Counted from the stretch's first letter, positions 41,355-58,719 are shown. The stretch is DNA of 64,000 bases from Desmodesmus armatus (GCA_007449985.2 VIIQ02000631.1:247501-311500), one strand, 5' to 3'. Numbers and translations are program-made. The notes: generated by a model from the sequence alone, not told the origin.

Positions 41355-41488
41355 CTACCAGAGACCTCAGTCCTGTATTAAGCAGCAGCTTAGAGCATTT
41401 ACAGGTTCATACTGCAACTTGTTGACTTGGACGCCACAACAAAGCGCCAACAGCACCAGCAGATCGAAGTCGAGTGCACCACACAACC

Positions 41489-44400
41489 ATGTCTGCCACC
41501 CGTACACTGTATGCTTTGTGCTTTATTGCGCTTGTGGCTGTTGCTTACGGTAAGTCAGCAGCGGTTGGGAGTTAGTGCGGTACCACACACCATCGCTCCC
41601 GGCCTTTATGCCGACACAACACAATTTGGGGCCATCACTGGCCATCCTCGTGGGACATCATGTACAACATCATTCACAGCTGCTTTTGCATGGCCGCATG
41701 CATCGACCCGCAGGTCAAGGCGCTACCAACAGCCGCTCTGACCGGATTTCCCAGGCCATCTCTGCTTCTGAAGATGCCATTCAGCAGGCTGTAAGCGGCG
41801 GTTCTACGGTCAGGAGCGCCACTGCCAAGGCCAAGGACTTCGCTACCTTGGCAACCCGCGAATCAACCAAGCCAAGTGACTTTGGCAGGAGGTTGAGGTC
41901 AGGTGAGCTGCCCAGCAACGCATACAACAGCAGTCAGCGCTCAGCTGTAGGGCAGCATAAGCTCGATTTTAGACCCCATGTCACTATCAACCACTGGATG
42001 AGGCCCTCTGAGGCTGCATGGCACAGTACTTGACCCCTGGCACCATCCTGCCCTGCTGTGCTGCACCCTGCAGGTGTCACCAACTCCCGCTCTGACCGCA
42101 TCAGCCAAGCCCTGTCTGCATCGTCTGACTCCATAGGCCAAGCAGTGGCCGGCAACAGCAACGTGCAGGCGGCCGCGCAGAAGAGCAAAGCCTTTGCAAT
42201 ATTGGCTACCCGGGAGAACACCAAGGCATCTGACTTTGGCAGGAGGCTGCAATCTGGTAGGTGGCTCGGCCAGCTGACTGCCCGGCTGGTTATGCATTGC
42301 ATTTTGCACTGCAAGGCTTGCAAGGCTCAAGTTGGGACCGGCTGCATGTGCGCCATTGGAGCTAGCTGCCAGTAGGGCACCCACAACATGCACGGCTGGC
42401 AGCAGCAGCATCAGTGGTTGTGGCAGCGCTACTAGCCTTTCGGCAGTGTTGTGAGCAGCAATGCAACAAGCCGGGCAGTGCTCCAGTCTTTCACTGATGA
42501 ACAGTGAACCTGGAGACACATCACGAGGCCTGCGGACTGAAGAATGTCTAAAGTGTTGTGTGGCTGGACTTCACATGTACAGCTCCTTTGCTTGAACAGC
42601 TCCCTCATCATTTTGCTCTTGCCCCTGCAGGTGTCACCAACTCCCGCTCTGACCGCATCAGCCAAGCCCTGTCTGCATCGTCTGACTCCATCGGCCAAGC
42701 AGTGGCCGGCAACAGCAACGTGCAAGCAGCCGCACAGAAGAGCAAGGCCTTCGCAATATTGGCTACCCGTGAGAACACAAAGGCGTCTGACTTTGGCAGG
42801 AAGCTGCAATCTGGTGAGTTTCTCTTCCAGCCGGCTGCGCGGCTGCTTATGCTTTGTAATTTGCTGGTTGCAAGCCTCAAGTTGAGAACGGCTGCATGCA
42901 TGCCACTGGAGCTAGCTGCCAGTGGGGCACCCAAGATAAGCATGGCTGGCAGCAACAGCATCAGTGGTTGTGGTAGTGCTACACTTTCAACCGTTGTGAG
43001 CGGTGATGCAACAAGCGCAGCAGTGCTCCAACTTTTTCTGTGTGGAATGAACAGTGGACCTGCCAGGTTCAGTAACTGTGGACACATCACGGGGCCTGCA
43101 TTCTTGCGCAACAATGTCAAAGTGTTCTGTCGCTGGACATGACATGCACATCTCCTTTGCTTCAACAGCTCCCTCACCTTCTTGCTGTGTTGCCCCCTGC
43201 AGGTGTCACCAACTCCCGCTCTGACCGCATCAGCCAAGCCCTGTCTGCATCATCTGACTCCATAGGCCAGGCGGTGGCTGGCAACAGCAACGTGCAGGCG
43301 GCCGCACAGAAGAGCAAGGCCTTCGCAATGTTGGCTACCCGTGAGAACACCAAGGCATCTGACTTTGGCAGGAGGCTACAATCTGGTGAGTTTCCTATCC
43401 AGCTGACTGCCCGGCTGCTTTTGCTTCAAGCAAATACGGTATTTGCACTGCATAGTATGCAAGCCTCCAGTTGAAACTGGCTGCACGCACGTTACTGCAG
43501 CTAGCTGCCAGTGGGGCACCCACGACCAGCATTGCTGGCAGCAGCATCAGTGGTTGTGGTAGTGCTACACATTCGGCAGTGTTGTGAGCGGCAATGCAAC
43601 AAACACAGCAGTGCTCCAAGTCTGTCTGTGTGGAACGAACAGTGGACCTGCCAGGTTCAGTGACTGGGGACACATCACGGGGCCTGCATTCTTGCGCAAG
43701 GACGTCAAAACATTCTGTTGCTGGACATGACATGCACAAGTACTTTGCTTGATCAACTCCCTCACATTTTTGCTTCTGTGCCCTGCAGGTGTCACCAACT
43801 CCCGCTCTGACCGCATCAGCCAAGCCCTGTCTGCATCGTCTGACTCCATAGGCCAAGCAGTGGCCGGCAACAGCAACGTGCAGGCTGCAGCACAGAAGAG
43901 CAAAGCCTTTGCAATTTTGGCTACCCGTGAGAACACAAAGGCGTCTGACTTTGGCAGGAGGCTGCAGTCTGGTGAGTTTCCTATCCAGCTGACCGCCCAG
44001 GTCCTTTGCTTTGCAATTTGCTACTGGCAAGCCTTGAGTTTGAATCGACTGCATGCACGCCACGTGGCAGTGCACTGGAGCTGCCAGTGGGGTACGCATG
44101 ACAAGCACGGCTGGCAGCAGCAGCAGCAGCAGCCATCGTGGCAGTGCTGCACTTTCAGCAATGTTGTGAGCGGCAACTTGAGTGATTTGAAACAGTGCAG
44201 CAGTGCAGCAACAGTGCAGCAGTGCTGCAAGTCTGTCTGTTTGAAATGCACAGTGAAGCTGGAGACACATCACGGGGCCTGCCTTCTTGCGCTCAGTACT
44301 GTCAAGTGTTCTGTGGCTGGACTTCACATGCACAACTACAATGCTTGAACAGCTCCCTCACCTTCTTGCTCTTGCCCCCTGCAGGTGTCACCAACTCCCG

Positions 44401-44557
44401 CTCTGACCGCATCAGCCAAGCCCTGTCTGCATCGTCTGACTCCATAGGCCAAGCAGTGGCCGGCAACAGCAACGTGCAGGCGGCAGCACAGAAGAGCAAA
44501 GCCTTCGCAATATTGGCTACCCGTGAGAACACCAAGGCGTCTGACTTTGGCCACTGA
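41489..44557 (+). CDS. Secreted protein of six tandem exon-encoded repeats
   Basis: Exon 1 (41489-41549) encodes a signal peptide (MSATRTLYALCFIALVAVAY). Exons 2-7 (41714-41902, 42074-42256, 42631-42813, 43203-43385, 43789-43971, 44385-44557) each encode one repeat of 61-63 aa; all introns are phase 1. Total 384 aa. The repeat reads GVTNSRSDRISQALSASSDS, IGQAVAGNSNVQAAAQKSKA, FAILATRENTKASDFGRRLQS. Exon 2 is diverged (ISQAISASEDAIQQAVSGGS). Exons 3-6 are 183 bp each and differ at only a few bases; the last ends SDFGH-stop. The repeat is rich in Ser/Ala, predicted helical, without Cys or clear glycosylation sequons. I know no family for it. Export to the cell wall or matrix is inference from the signal peptide. 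A TATA-like box lies 135 nt upstream. Confidence 0.88.
42074..44557 (+). repeat. Five tandem exon-plus-intron units (557-596 bp)
   Basis: Units start at 42074, 42631, 43203, 43789 and 44385 (the last truncated after the exon). Exons are nearly identical. The introns also align, sharing GAGCTAGCTGCCAGTGGGGC-like, AGCAGCATCAGTGGTTGTGG and GACACATCAC-plus-GGGCCTGC segments, but have diverged more and vary in length. This shows duplication of whole exon-intron blocks. Confidence 0.95.
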
Positions 44558-44707
44558 AAACTTTTGCTACTGCATGTACTGCTTGTTGCACGAGGGTTCG
44601 TGTAGAGAGTGTCATTGAGACGGTTTGACACAGTGAAGAGATGATCTGTGCTGTACAGGCAGAAATACGTGTAGGCTGGCCTGCCTTGCAACCCATGCAC
44701 GGCTGGC

Positions 44708-46773
44708 TCAGTCATGCGCCAGCCAAGCAACAAGCTGCGGGCTGCAACCCAAATGCTGCTGGCTCAGCGTAAGCTTGATTGGTTCTTTCAGCACACACAT
44801 CCAAATTCCGAGTTGGGTTTGGATGTCATGAAGTGACAATCTGGTACACAGGTTGCCATGGATGTGCCTGTGTTTTGTGAGGTCGTTGACTGTATAGTTG
44901 AGGCTGTGCGATGTTGCAGTTGTAGCTGGTTGCAGTGCTACATGTAGCTGGTTGCAGTGCAGCGGTGACAGCCAGTGTGAGAGCTGTTCTGTGCTGAGAG
45001 CCTTCCTGGCTGTGGCTGATAGCTTCTTTTCCACTTTTTTCCTGTTTTGTTGGCGCAAGCGTGTCGACTGAGTGGGCTTAGTATGTTGCGGCTGCAGCCT
45101 TTTGGCTGCCTGCAGGGCTGTTTGTAGACAAAGACTGCACACAGCTGTACAGTTCGGCAAAATTTTGACAAGCTGGTCACATTGCTGCATTGACAGCATG
45201 CGTATGGCAACAGTTGTTGTCAAGGTGGATGTGCACATGAAGCCTTGCCGCGTTGCCGCGTCGCTGATCGTCATGTGCATGCTGCCGGGGTGCTGTTCCT
45301 TTTTGCCCCCAGAGGGTGTGCATAGCCATGTAGGGGAAGTGTTATCAGTGCCGTGAGCATGCTTGCGTCGACTGATGTCACGGTGATTTTGCCGCTGCTT
45401 GCACAACTGCTGTGGCAAATAGCAGTAGGGGCTGGCCGGCTGGCGGCCATCGAGCCAACCTGTATGGTGTGCTTTTTGGCAGACCATACCATGCAGCAAA
45501 GCAATGGGGGCGTCATTGATGCCCTCACTCTCCAGGCCAGCTGCAGCAAGAGCTGCTAAGAGAGGACGTTCCTCCACAACAGGGCAGTGCGCTGCGGCAG
45601 CAGCTAGCTTATCCCTGGTCGTAGGCCCTGTTTGATTTTGATTATCTCCTTTAGTGCCAGCCTTCTGCTGCACGCAGTCGATGCAGAGTTATTTTGACGC
45701 CGCCTGTGCGGCCGAGGAGCTAATGCTTCAGCTGATCTCCAACGTCGACGCAAGCATGGTTGGGAAGGGAAGCATGGACGTTGTTTAGTGTGGGAGTGAT
45801 CTGACAGGTGGCAGCATGCTATTGTGCATTGCAATCCGGTATGGGGTCTTGACTATGCTGAGCAGCTAGGGTTTGACTTGCAGGCGACCTGCACCTTCCA
45901 TCCTCGTCACTGTGTCTTCTGAGCTTGGGCCTTGCAGGCAGCTTGTGCTGGCCCCGCTCACCCGAGTAAAGCACCCCGTCCTCCTTGCAATGCACTACCA
46001 GCTGCGTGTTGCTGCCTGTCGTTGAGGAGGCCTTTGTTTCCAGACCGCATGCCCAGCAGGGTCGTCTGTGTGTTATGTGCCATGCGATTTTCTTAGCGTG
46101 TGTTGCCCCCTGCTGCCAGGCAGGTCGACACAAACACACACACCCTTCTTCCTGTCCTGGTGATCTAGCTGTACGTTGAACACGTTGCATTGTTTTGTGT
46201 GATATGCAGTGTTTGTGGCTCTTGAAGCTTGTGATCCCAGCCCATCACGGCCTTACAAGGGAGGTACGAGCGCGGCTTTGCCTGGCAGGGGATTGCAACT
46301 GAGGCTTGTACCTTTGTGTTTGGCTGTCTGTCAACTTTGTGCGGACTTGCCGCTTGTCCATAGGGCTGCTGCTTTGTGTGCGTGTGGGGCTGCAGACCAA
46401 CCAGCAACCGGCAGTCTCTTCTTCGTTGCTGCTGGTGTGATGCTGACCATATGCTGATGCAATGCTGCCGACTAGTCAGTACTGGCTCGGCTTGTGGGCG
46501 CAGCTGCAAGAGCTGCATGGCACTGGCTTACTGTGATTCATTCATGCCGCTAGGTAGTGACCAGCACGATCTTACTGCTTGTTTCTTATTTTTGTGCTGG
46601 CAGTTGCAAATGCCTGACTCAGGCGAGCCGGGCTTGTTGCAGGCCCGGCAAGAGGGCAGTACCTGCTGCAGCTGTGCTCCAGGAGCACATGTTATTGCAT
46701 CTTCTGACTGTTCAGTGCTGCCAGCGCCAGGGTCTGATGCTGAGTCAGTGACTATATGCTTCGATACCTGCAT
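44708..46773 (-). CDS. Possible hypothetical gene, exons unresolved
   Basis: Low-confidence. On the minus strand, several open pieces have credible splice borders. One around 46740-46570 reads LPSCRACNKPGSPESGICNC, then QHKNKKQA before GTAAGA. Another near 46170-45960 reads RRPCWACGLETKASSTTGSN, then TQLVVHCKEDGVLYSG before GTGAGC. A 321-aa ORF (45673-44708) contains HCPVVEERPLLAALAAAGLE. Two CxxC-type pairs hint at zinc binding. I could not join these into one frame, recognise no family, and cannot exclude chance ORFs. Confidence 0.25.
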
Positions 46774-48005
46774 TTAGGATTGCGGTGCGCTTGGCAGACG
46801 TGCTGTACTACAGCTAAGCTACAGCTGTTCGTATGTGCTGTACTACAGCTGTAGTACATCCATCGGGTGGCCTTCATTCCGTCGTCACCGGCATGCAGCA
46901 TACTGCATGCAGCACGTTGTGTGTCTGGCAGACCCCAAGTGTAACCCAGTATCTCCCACTCTCACTGAAGATTGCACACGCCCAGCCACTTGTAGCGCTA
47001 AACTCTGCTGAAGCCACAGTGTCAGCAACAGTTTGCCACTTCACTGTCTGCATCGGCAGTTTCATGTTGCTCAGCAGGATGACATCCTCGCAATGCACCA
47101 ACCCGCTTTGTTTTATTACATAAGCAAGTTGAACAGCAGGCTGAATTTGCACGATGCACCAACCCGCACACCAGGTACCACCGGCGGCACGTCCCACTTT
47201 CAACCTCGCCTGAATCAGGCCAGTCGTATGATGCATCACAAAAGCACACATGCTCAGCTTGCAGCACTAAGATTGCACTGCATTGCATTGGAAAGACTGT
47301 TGGAATGAGTGGTGAGCTATGGATCATCCTTGCTGAGGCTGCCACAGCTGGCAGCTGGCTCTGCCCCCCCTTACACCATGTGAGGCCTCCTAAGATGCCC
47401 CGCTGCCACATCGCCTGACAGCTGCGATCATGTCTGAAGGTGATGGGGCCATTACATCAGGCCAGATACAGCTCAACAGGGGGAAGTGCATGCGTTTGAC
47501 CTGGCAGATTGTCTCCTGGTGCGCTGCTGTCATTGGTCGCTACAAAGCTCCACATACTGGAAAAGCTCTAGCTCCAGGTGGCCAACTGCGTGGCCCCTCG
47601 CGCGCTGTGGAGTGACCAGCCTGAGTCAGAGACAGTGTGTGTGTCCTTGGGGTGGTGTTATGCACTCTGCATTGGCCAGCATGCTGGCAGGGTGCTGTTT
47701 GCATGGACTGCTCGTTTGACCAGTTGACTGATCAGCCCCTGTCACAGGACGCAGGGACCCCGGACAGTGTGTTGGCAAGCATTTGACTTCAATGAAATCT
47801 AAGCTTGGCTATTTGGTCCTTCAAACAAGCCTTTTCTTCTGCTCTTTGCCGTCGTCGGAAGGGCCAAGAAATTCTCGGTCGACAAGCCGATGGAGCTGTT
47901 CGCCGCAACCGCTTGCTGTGAATCACCAAAAATGTCTTCCTATGTATTGATATATACAACCCAGCTCTAACGGCATCCATAGTCGCAGCGTCGTAGCAGA
48001 TAACA
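46774..48005. other. Spacer before the small secreted protein
   Basis: No splice-supported exon. It contains a short palindrome-like repeat of GTGCTGTACTACAGCT (46800-46858) and a TATA-like TATATA at 47950-47955, about 50 nt before the next ATG. Confidence 0.5.
47950..47955 (+). promoter_or_regulatory. TATA-like box before the small secreted protein
   Basis: TATATA about 50 nt upstream of the ATG at 48006; this would imply a short 5' leader. Confidence 0.4.
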
Positions 48006-48959
48006 ATGAAGGTTGCGTTTGTGTTGCTGCTTGTGGCGTGTGTGGTTGGTGCCCACGCCCACCAGCACCCCCAGGCTGTTGTTGATGCTGTTCAGAACCG
48101 TCAGCTGCTTGCGTTAAGCTGGTGAGTTGATTGATCGATCTTTTGTTGTACATTCCCCATGCCAGCGCTACTGGCTCAGCATGCACAACAGTGAGGCACA
48201 TACGCATGCGCTGCGGCAAAGGCTGCTTTTCTGTGTTTTTGCAGGGGTGACTACCTCAGCCCACTGCTCAACACCTTGGTACGCACCCGAAAGCTGCTAG
48301 AGACAAGGCGGGCTGTCTTGACTCTGTGTTGAGCGCCAACTGCAAGTCTTGGAGAATGGCAATTTCCAGGACTCTCAGCAGTGCTCAAGGCGTCACATGG
48401 CGCTGATTTCGCAGACATGCTGGGCAGGCCCATGCTATCTATGCAAAAGCAACCTGGCAGCAGCATGTTGTTGAACGCACTGCCAAGTTGGCATGAGTTT
48501 GTGCGAGTGTACAGCAAAACCCTCGTATCATTCGGTACACTCAGTCAGTCTTATCTGCCCACTATATGCGCCCTCCAGGTGTCCTCCTACTCAAAAGCAG
48601 CCCTGGAAGGCCGTGCAGCTGCTGTCAGGGACTTCATGGTCCGTCAGGGGGTACTGGGCAACACCACACAGCCAATGATGAGGCGCCTGCTGCCCCAGCT
48701 GCTGCAGCAGATGCAGACCAACAGGGCATCCACTGCAGCAGCTCCCTCCGCCGCTACCAGTAACACCGTAACAGCAAGCCAGGGCCCTGCAGGACAGCCA
48801 CTGGCTGTGGCACAGCCCAATGTGCAGATTGTGCAGCTGCCAGATGCAGCCCCGACCAGCGGGATTAATGTGCGTACACGGACGCCTGTGGAGGTGGGGT
48901 CGCCCGTGAGGGTGCGCACCCCAACTGAGGAGTATGTACTGGACGGAAGGAAGCATTGA
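48006..48959 (+). CDS. Small secreted protein, unknown family
   Basis: Exons 48006-48121, 48245-48278 and 48579-48959 join to 176 aa. MKVAFVLLLVACVVGAHA is a clear signal peptide. The mature part has a short hydrophobic/Leu stretch (LSWGDYLSPLLNTL), a helical region (AALEGRAAAVRDFMVRQGVL, then MMRRLLPQLLQQMQT), a Ser/Thr/Ala-rich linker, and a C-terminus with repeated RTRTPVEVG / RVRTPTEEYV motifs. There are no Cys in the mature chain. I do not recognise it. The second exon is only 34 bp. A TGTAA at 49321-49325 may mark the 3' end. It lies near another secreted repeat protein but shares no sequence with it. Confidence 0.72.
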
Positions 48960-49600
48960 GGGGCCACATCAACGGTGTCGTGCGTGCTGCAGGTTACCTG
49001 CAGCTGCAGGTCATCAAAGGGTGGTTGATGTGTGTAGATGGCAAAGGTTGTGGTACTGCAATTGACCGGTGATCCCACCTGCTCATTTGGACTGATATGA
49101 AAGGATTATTGACAGTGGCTGGACACCATGTGAGCGGTCATGTCCTGACCGTCACAGGTGTGAGAATGCATCTTCTAGCACATTTGAACACTGCCCGTGG
49201 CGGCTGTGGGTGGCTTGCATGTGGGGCTGTATACAGCGCTGAACGTGTGAAGGCCCCCTATTTGGAGCTAGGCACGCTGCCCATCGAGCGGCTACCTATA
49301 CCGTCCTATGCCCTCAGGGCTGTAACACCTGGGCTGGCCAACTTTGTAGGTCCAGCCTCACTGCACTACTGTGGGGGCAATTGATACAGTTGGTAGCAGT
49401 GCCAGCCCATACTATCTCACAAGCAGATCTGCAGTGGCTGCAGTGCTGGGGAATGCTTGGTAGGGTTCAGGGCTCAGGTTTCAGGGTCCAAGGTCTGTCA
49501 TTGTCAACACTCTGTCCAGGGTTGCTGGGAGGTGACGTGGATTCGCAAAGCATGCTGTTCACGTTGTACTGAAGGCATAGAACGTGCTAATGCGCCAGAC

Positions 49601-49984
49601 ATGTCTCAGAAACTAGCACTGTCACAGCTCAAGAGCCTGCAGGAGTCAAAGGAGCGGCCAAACGGCGACAAGGAAATCATCAAAACTATCAGGAAGAAAC
49701 GGCGCAGTGCCAAGAAAAAGCAACAGCAACAACGTCAGGAGGCAGCCAAGCAGCAGCAGATCAGCAAGCTTGAGTACTACAAGGCCACCACAACAACGCA
49801 GAAGTCGACTGCAGAGTTGATGAGCAAGGTATGTCCACATATGCCCATTTCACGGCCATCCTGTGCTGTTTCTGTCCAGCATTCATTCACTGTGTGTGGT
49901 GTAACTTCCTGCATGCAGCTGCTGGGGCAGCCACTGCCAAACGAAGAGTCAGACAGTGACCTTGACCTTGACTTGGACTTCTAG
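49601..49984 (+). CDS. Small Lys/Gln-rich protein with acidic tail
   Basis: Exons 49601-49828 and 49919-49984 give 97 aa: MSQKLALSQLKSLQESKERP, a charged helix IIKTIRKKRRSAKKKQQQQR, YYKATTTTQKSTAELMSK, then an acidic end NEESDSDLDLDLDF. The basic coiled-coil-like centre and acidic tail suggest a nuclear or nucleolar protein. No family recognised. An in-frame open stretch extends upstream to about 49457, so an additional 5' exon is possible. Only 52 nt separate its stop from the ATG of the ABCI11 gene, so one of the two starts could be misplaced. Confidence 0.5.
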   Translation: MSQKLALSQLKSLQESKERPNGDKEIIKTIRKKRRSAKKKQQQQRQEAAKQQQISKLEYYKATTTTQKSTAELMSKVCPHMPISRPSCAVSVQHSFTVCGVTSCMQLLGQPLPNEESDSDLDLDLDF

Positions 49985-50036
49985 CAGGGGTGATATCTCT
50001 TAGCTTGAGCTGCAGCTGTAGCTGCAGACACAAGAT

Positions 50037-52685
50037 ATGCACCGCACAGCGTCCTTGCTGCAGCAGCAGCAGCAGCAGCAGCGACTGTTGCTGCGTGCTG
50101 ACCATCAGCAATGGAGGATGTGCAGACTACACATGCCATCGCGTGTGCAGCCGCATACGAAACAGCTACTGGTCCAGCAAATCAGCGCCTTGCCACACGC
50201 TGCCGCTGGCCAGCACAGCCGCTGCTGCCACAGTCCAACTCCACACAGCGGAAGGAGCAGTAGCAGTAGCAGGAGCAGCAGCGCCACCAGCAGCAGCAGC
50301 CCCGCCCTTGGTCCTGCCTGGGGCCTGCCAAACGACATCGCTAGGCCATCCGCAGCAGTCAGAGCAGCAGGCCGTCCACCTGGTCGAGGGCCAGCCTGGC
50401 GGCCCCCTCCCCAGCAGCCGCAGCCAGCGACCCCAGCCCCTAGCCCGCCTCCTGTGGTGGGGTCTGGTCAGATGGGCCCTCCAGACGGGATCACTGGCAT
50501 GTTCAAGCAGCTTCAGGAGGCAATGCAGCAGCAGCAGCAGCCCTCAGGGCCCTCCCCAGGGGCAAACGTTGTTGTCAAGGATGTAGGGTTCCACCCGCCA
50601 GGCGCAGAGGCGCCGCTGTTGGACAATGTCAGCTTCCATTTGAAGCCAAACCAGCTGGGGTTAGTCATAGGGCGCAGCGGCTCTGGGAAGACTACGTTGC
50701 TGCAGCTGCTGGCGGGGCTCACTGAGCAGACGGCTGGGGAGGTGTTTATCCACCGGCCTAGCCAGGGGGACCATGGCTCAGGGCTGTTCCTGCCCACACA
50801 CATCGAGCAGCGTATGCAGCAGGTGAGCGGGGCCCTGGGTCAGCATTTGGGGAGGTGGCAAGATAGTCTGCGCATGTTGGGATCTACAGTATGGGCAAAA
50901 TTTGGATGCGAATGAGGGGCTGCCAGCTCAGCAACCTGTTACGTGGACAAGCAGCTGTTGCTCGACATGACTATGACGTGCCCTTGGCGCATGGTGTCAG
51001 CAACAGAACCAGTAAAAGGGGAGGTCATAGGAAGAAGGGGAACATGTTGACCTGAAGCAGCAAGCTGTGAGCATTCTACTAAGCAGCGTTGCCATTGAAA
51101 GGTTGTTCCAACCAGCCCCGTCCTGCCCCCTATCTCCTGCAGCCTGCTGACACCTGGCTGCCTCCACTGTCTTGCTGGCGGTCTCCCCTGTGTTAAGCAC
51201 AGAGGCTACATGTGTAGCTGGCAACGTATGAACATGCAATTCACATGCAAGCATTCTATGAGGCATACCAAACATGGTCCAGCACCAAGGGTGTGTGTAG
51301 AAGATATAACGTTAACTTTAGTCCGCTGTGTGTCTGCTGTGTGGTGCAGGTGGGGCTGGTGTTCCAGTTCCCTGAGCGTCATTTTCTTGGTGATGACGTC
51401 ATGCAGGAGATGACCTTCACCTGGCCCAGGGCCATGACTCACTGGGGCCAGCGGCAGGCCATGGCTGTGCGCATGCAGCAGGTGGGTGTGCTGTTAAGCA
51501 CAAGGATTACATGTGTAGCTAGCATACTATGAACATGCAAGTCACATGCAAGTCACATGCAAGCAATCTATGAGGCACACCAACGTAGTCCGACGAGGAT
51601 GTGTTATCAGCCTAGTGTTGTGTTGGTAGTGGCAGGGCGAGCAAGCAATCTACCTGTGTACCCTGTGTGTACACATGTACAGTTGGTATGGTACACACAT
51701 TCAGCTTAGTATGCTTACTATGTGCCTGGGCTTGGGTCATACAGTTGAGCAAGTCAGCATGGGGGCAATGCTGCACGAGGTTCAGACCTCGGCAAACTTA
51801 TCCAACCGCGTAGATGGCAGCTCAAGTGCTTGCATGAGTGAGGCTGGGGCAGCATGCAAACATTGTGACACGGAGATGCAGTTTTGAATTTAAAACAAGG
51901 TGCGTGGCTGCAGGGCTCACACGTGTGGTGCCTTGGGTGTGTTGGTATTGCGCCATGCAGGTGATTGATGCCGTGGGTTTGTCAGACATCCCCTTCAACA
52001 TCCCGCCCAGTGCGCTGTCAGGGGGCCAGCAGCGTCGCCTGGCCCTGGCCCTGCAGCTGGTACGAGCACCCTCACTGCTGCTGCTGGATGAACCTCTGGC
52101 AGGCCTGGACTGGGTGGCACGCAGGTGCGCAAGCAGGAGGGGTTGGCGCTGCACACGTGTTTCGGTTGTGGTTGAACTGTGGTGATCTTACTGTTCTAAA
52201 GCGCGCCGTGGATACTGCTTGTATGGATGTGTTTGACAGGCCCTGTGCCTGCCCATGGCAGCTGTTGCTTGCGCCAGATTCAATCACCACTGAGAAGCCG
52301 CGTCCATTCAAAAGCCGTTTGCATGTTGGTTGCGCGAGGGTTGCAGCAAGAGGTGCATTTACTTTCCACCTGCCGTGGCGGTCGCAGGACCTGTGGCTGG
52401 GTGTGTGCAAAGCCAGGTGCATGCAAGTCAATTCCAGGTGGTGTGCTGATTGATGGTCACGACTGATCGATCTGAATGTGTCGTGTTGTGTGTGCTGCTG
52501 CCTGGTTTTGCAGGGAGGTGGTGTCTTTGCTGCGTGAGCTGAAGAAGGAAGCCACCCTGCTGGTGGTTAGTCATGATCTGGCTGACATTGCGCCGCTGGT
52601 GGACTGTGCATGGCGCATGAAGATGGGCGGCCAGATGGAGAGTGTGCAGTGGCCCCCTGACAGCCTGTCAGACATGGAGGACTGA
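50037..52685 (+). CDS. ABCI11: ABC transporter ATP-binding protein, ABCI11/NAP14 type
   Basis: A soluble ABC ATPase of the plant ABCI11 (NAP14) type. Exons 50037-50822, 51350-51481, 51961-52124 and 52514-52685 give 417 aa. About 170 residues of Gln/Ser/Pro-rich, acid-poor N-terminus fit a plastid transit region. Then [20 protein letters not shown], Walker [10 protein letters not shown] (212-220), Q-loop [17 protein letters not shown], signature [13 protein letters not shown] (from 325), Walker [15 protein letters not shown] (Asp 349, Glu 350) and the switch His in [16 protein letters not shown] (381). FQFPER and the LDWxAR...WRM end are characteristic of ABCI11 and its cyanobacterial/ECF-like relatives. 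The Arabidopsis protein is linked to plastid metal homeostasis; the same role here is inference. A TGTAA lies 49 nt after the stop. Confidence 0.9.
51191..51285 (+). repeat. Dispersed repeat family, copy in ABCI11 intron 1
   Basis: GTTAAGCACAGAGGCTACAT then GTGTAGCTGGCAACGTATGA, ACATGCAATTCACATGCAAG and CATTCTATGAGGCATACCAA follow the family order with scattered changes. Confidence 0.8.
51493..51603 (+). repeat. Dispersed repeat family, copy in ABCI11 intron 2
   Basis: Most complete copy: GTTAAGCACAAGGATTACAT, GTGTAGCTAGCATACTATGA, ACATGCAAGTCACATGCAAG (the AGTCACATGCA piece doubled), TCTATGAGGCACACCAACGT and AGTCCGACGAGGAT. Confidence 0.85.
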
Positions 52686-52733
52686 TCTGGGAATGATTCT
52701 AGCGGGCAAGCAATTGGGCTGTGTGTAACGTGA

Positions 52734-52738
52734 TGACC
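52734..52738 (+). other. TGTAA polyadenylation signal candidate (ABCI11)
   Basis: Forty-nine nt after the ABCI11 stop and 436 nt before the CDKC ATG. Confidence 0.45.
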
Positions 52739-53173
52739 AAGGAGTATCCATGAATAACTGTCCTGGCCAACAGCCGTTCAGCAGAGCAGACGACTGACTC
52801 TCATTGGGTTGCAAAGCGCCCTTGCATCGCTTCTGTCAGCATTCAGCACTACAGGCAGGGCTATCTCGCTTTGCAGAGCCAGGCAGACACACATCGCCAT
52901 CTGTATCTGACTGCCCGTGGCAGCAAGGGTATCTGCGGTCTTGTTTTGGTTTGCGTCGTCGCTTTCAAGGACCACTATCATAGCGACGGTCAGTCACGAA
53001 GGAGTGTCAGCAGGAACGTGGGCACTCTGTGCTGCTGCTGTCCTTCAGACAGCAGTGAAGTTCTCCCATCCCTCATCTCCACCCAGCTAGGGAGTGACAC
53101 AGACACACATAGGCAAAACATCTGAGCAGTCAAGCTCCTGCAGCTGGGCAGCCCCTGGCAGGCTGTCAGCGCC

Positions 53174-58719
<5,546 letters not shown>

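Larger units (their letters stand above)
39691..41488. other. Spacer with SINE-like copy; upstream region of the tandem-exon gene
   Basis: Apart from the SINE-like repeat at 40373-40560 and a TATA-like box at 41348, I see no gene. The segment 41040-41290 is locally A/T-richer and could be an untranslated leader or promoter. Confidence 0.5.

Noticed and set aside
43395..44333. 312-aa minus-strand ORF over the tandem exons (and similar ones at 41934-43936)
   Set aside because: They are antisense of the repeated exons and recur only because the exons do; the sense strand has signal peptide, splice sites and conserved phase.
41714..44557. CRISPR-like regular repeat array
   Set aside because: Units are about 570-600 bp, protein-coding, with introns; this is a eukaryotic exon duplication, not a CRISPR.
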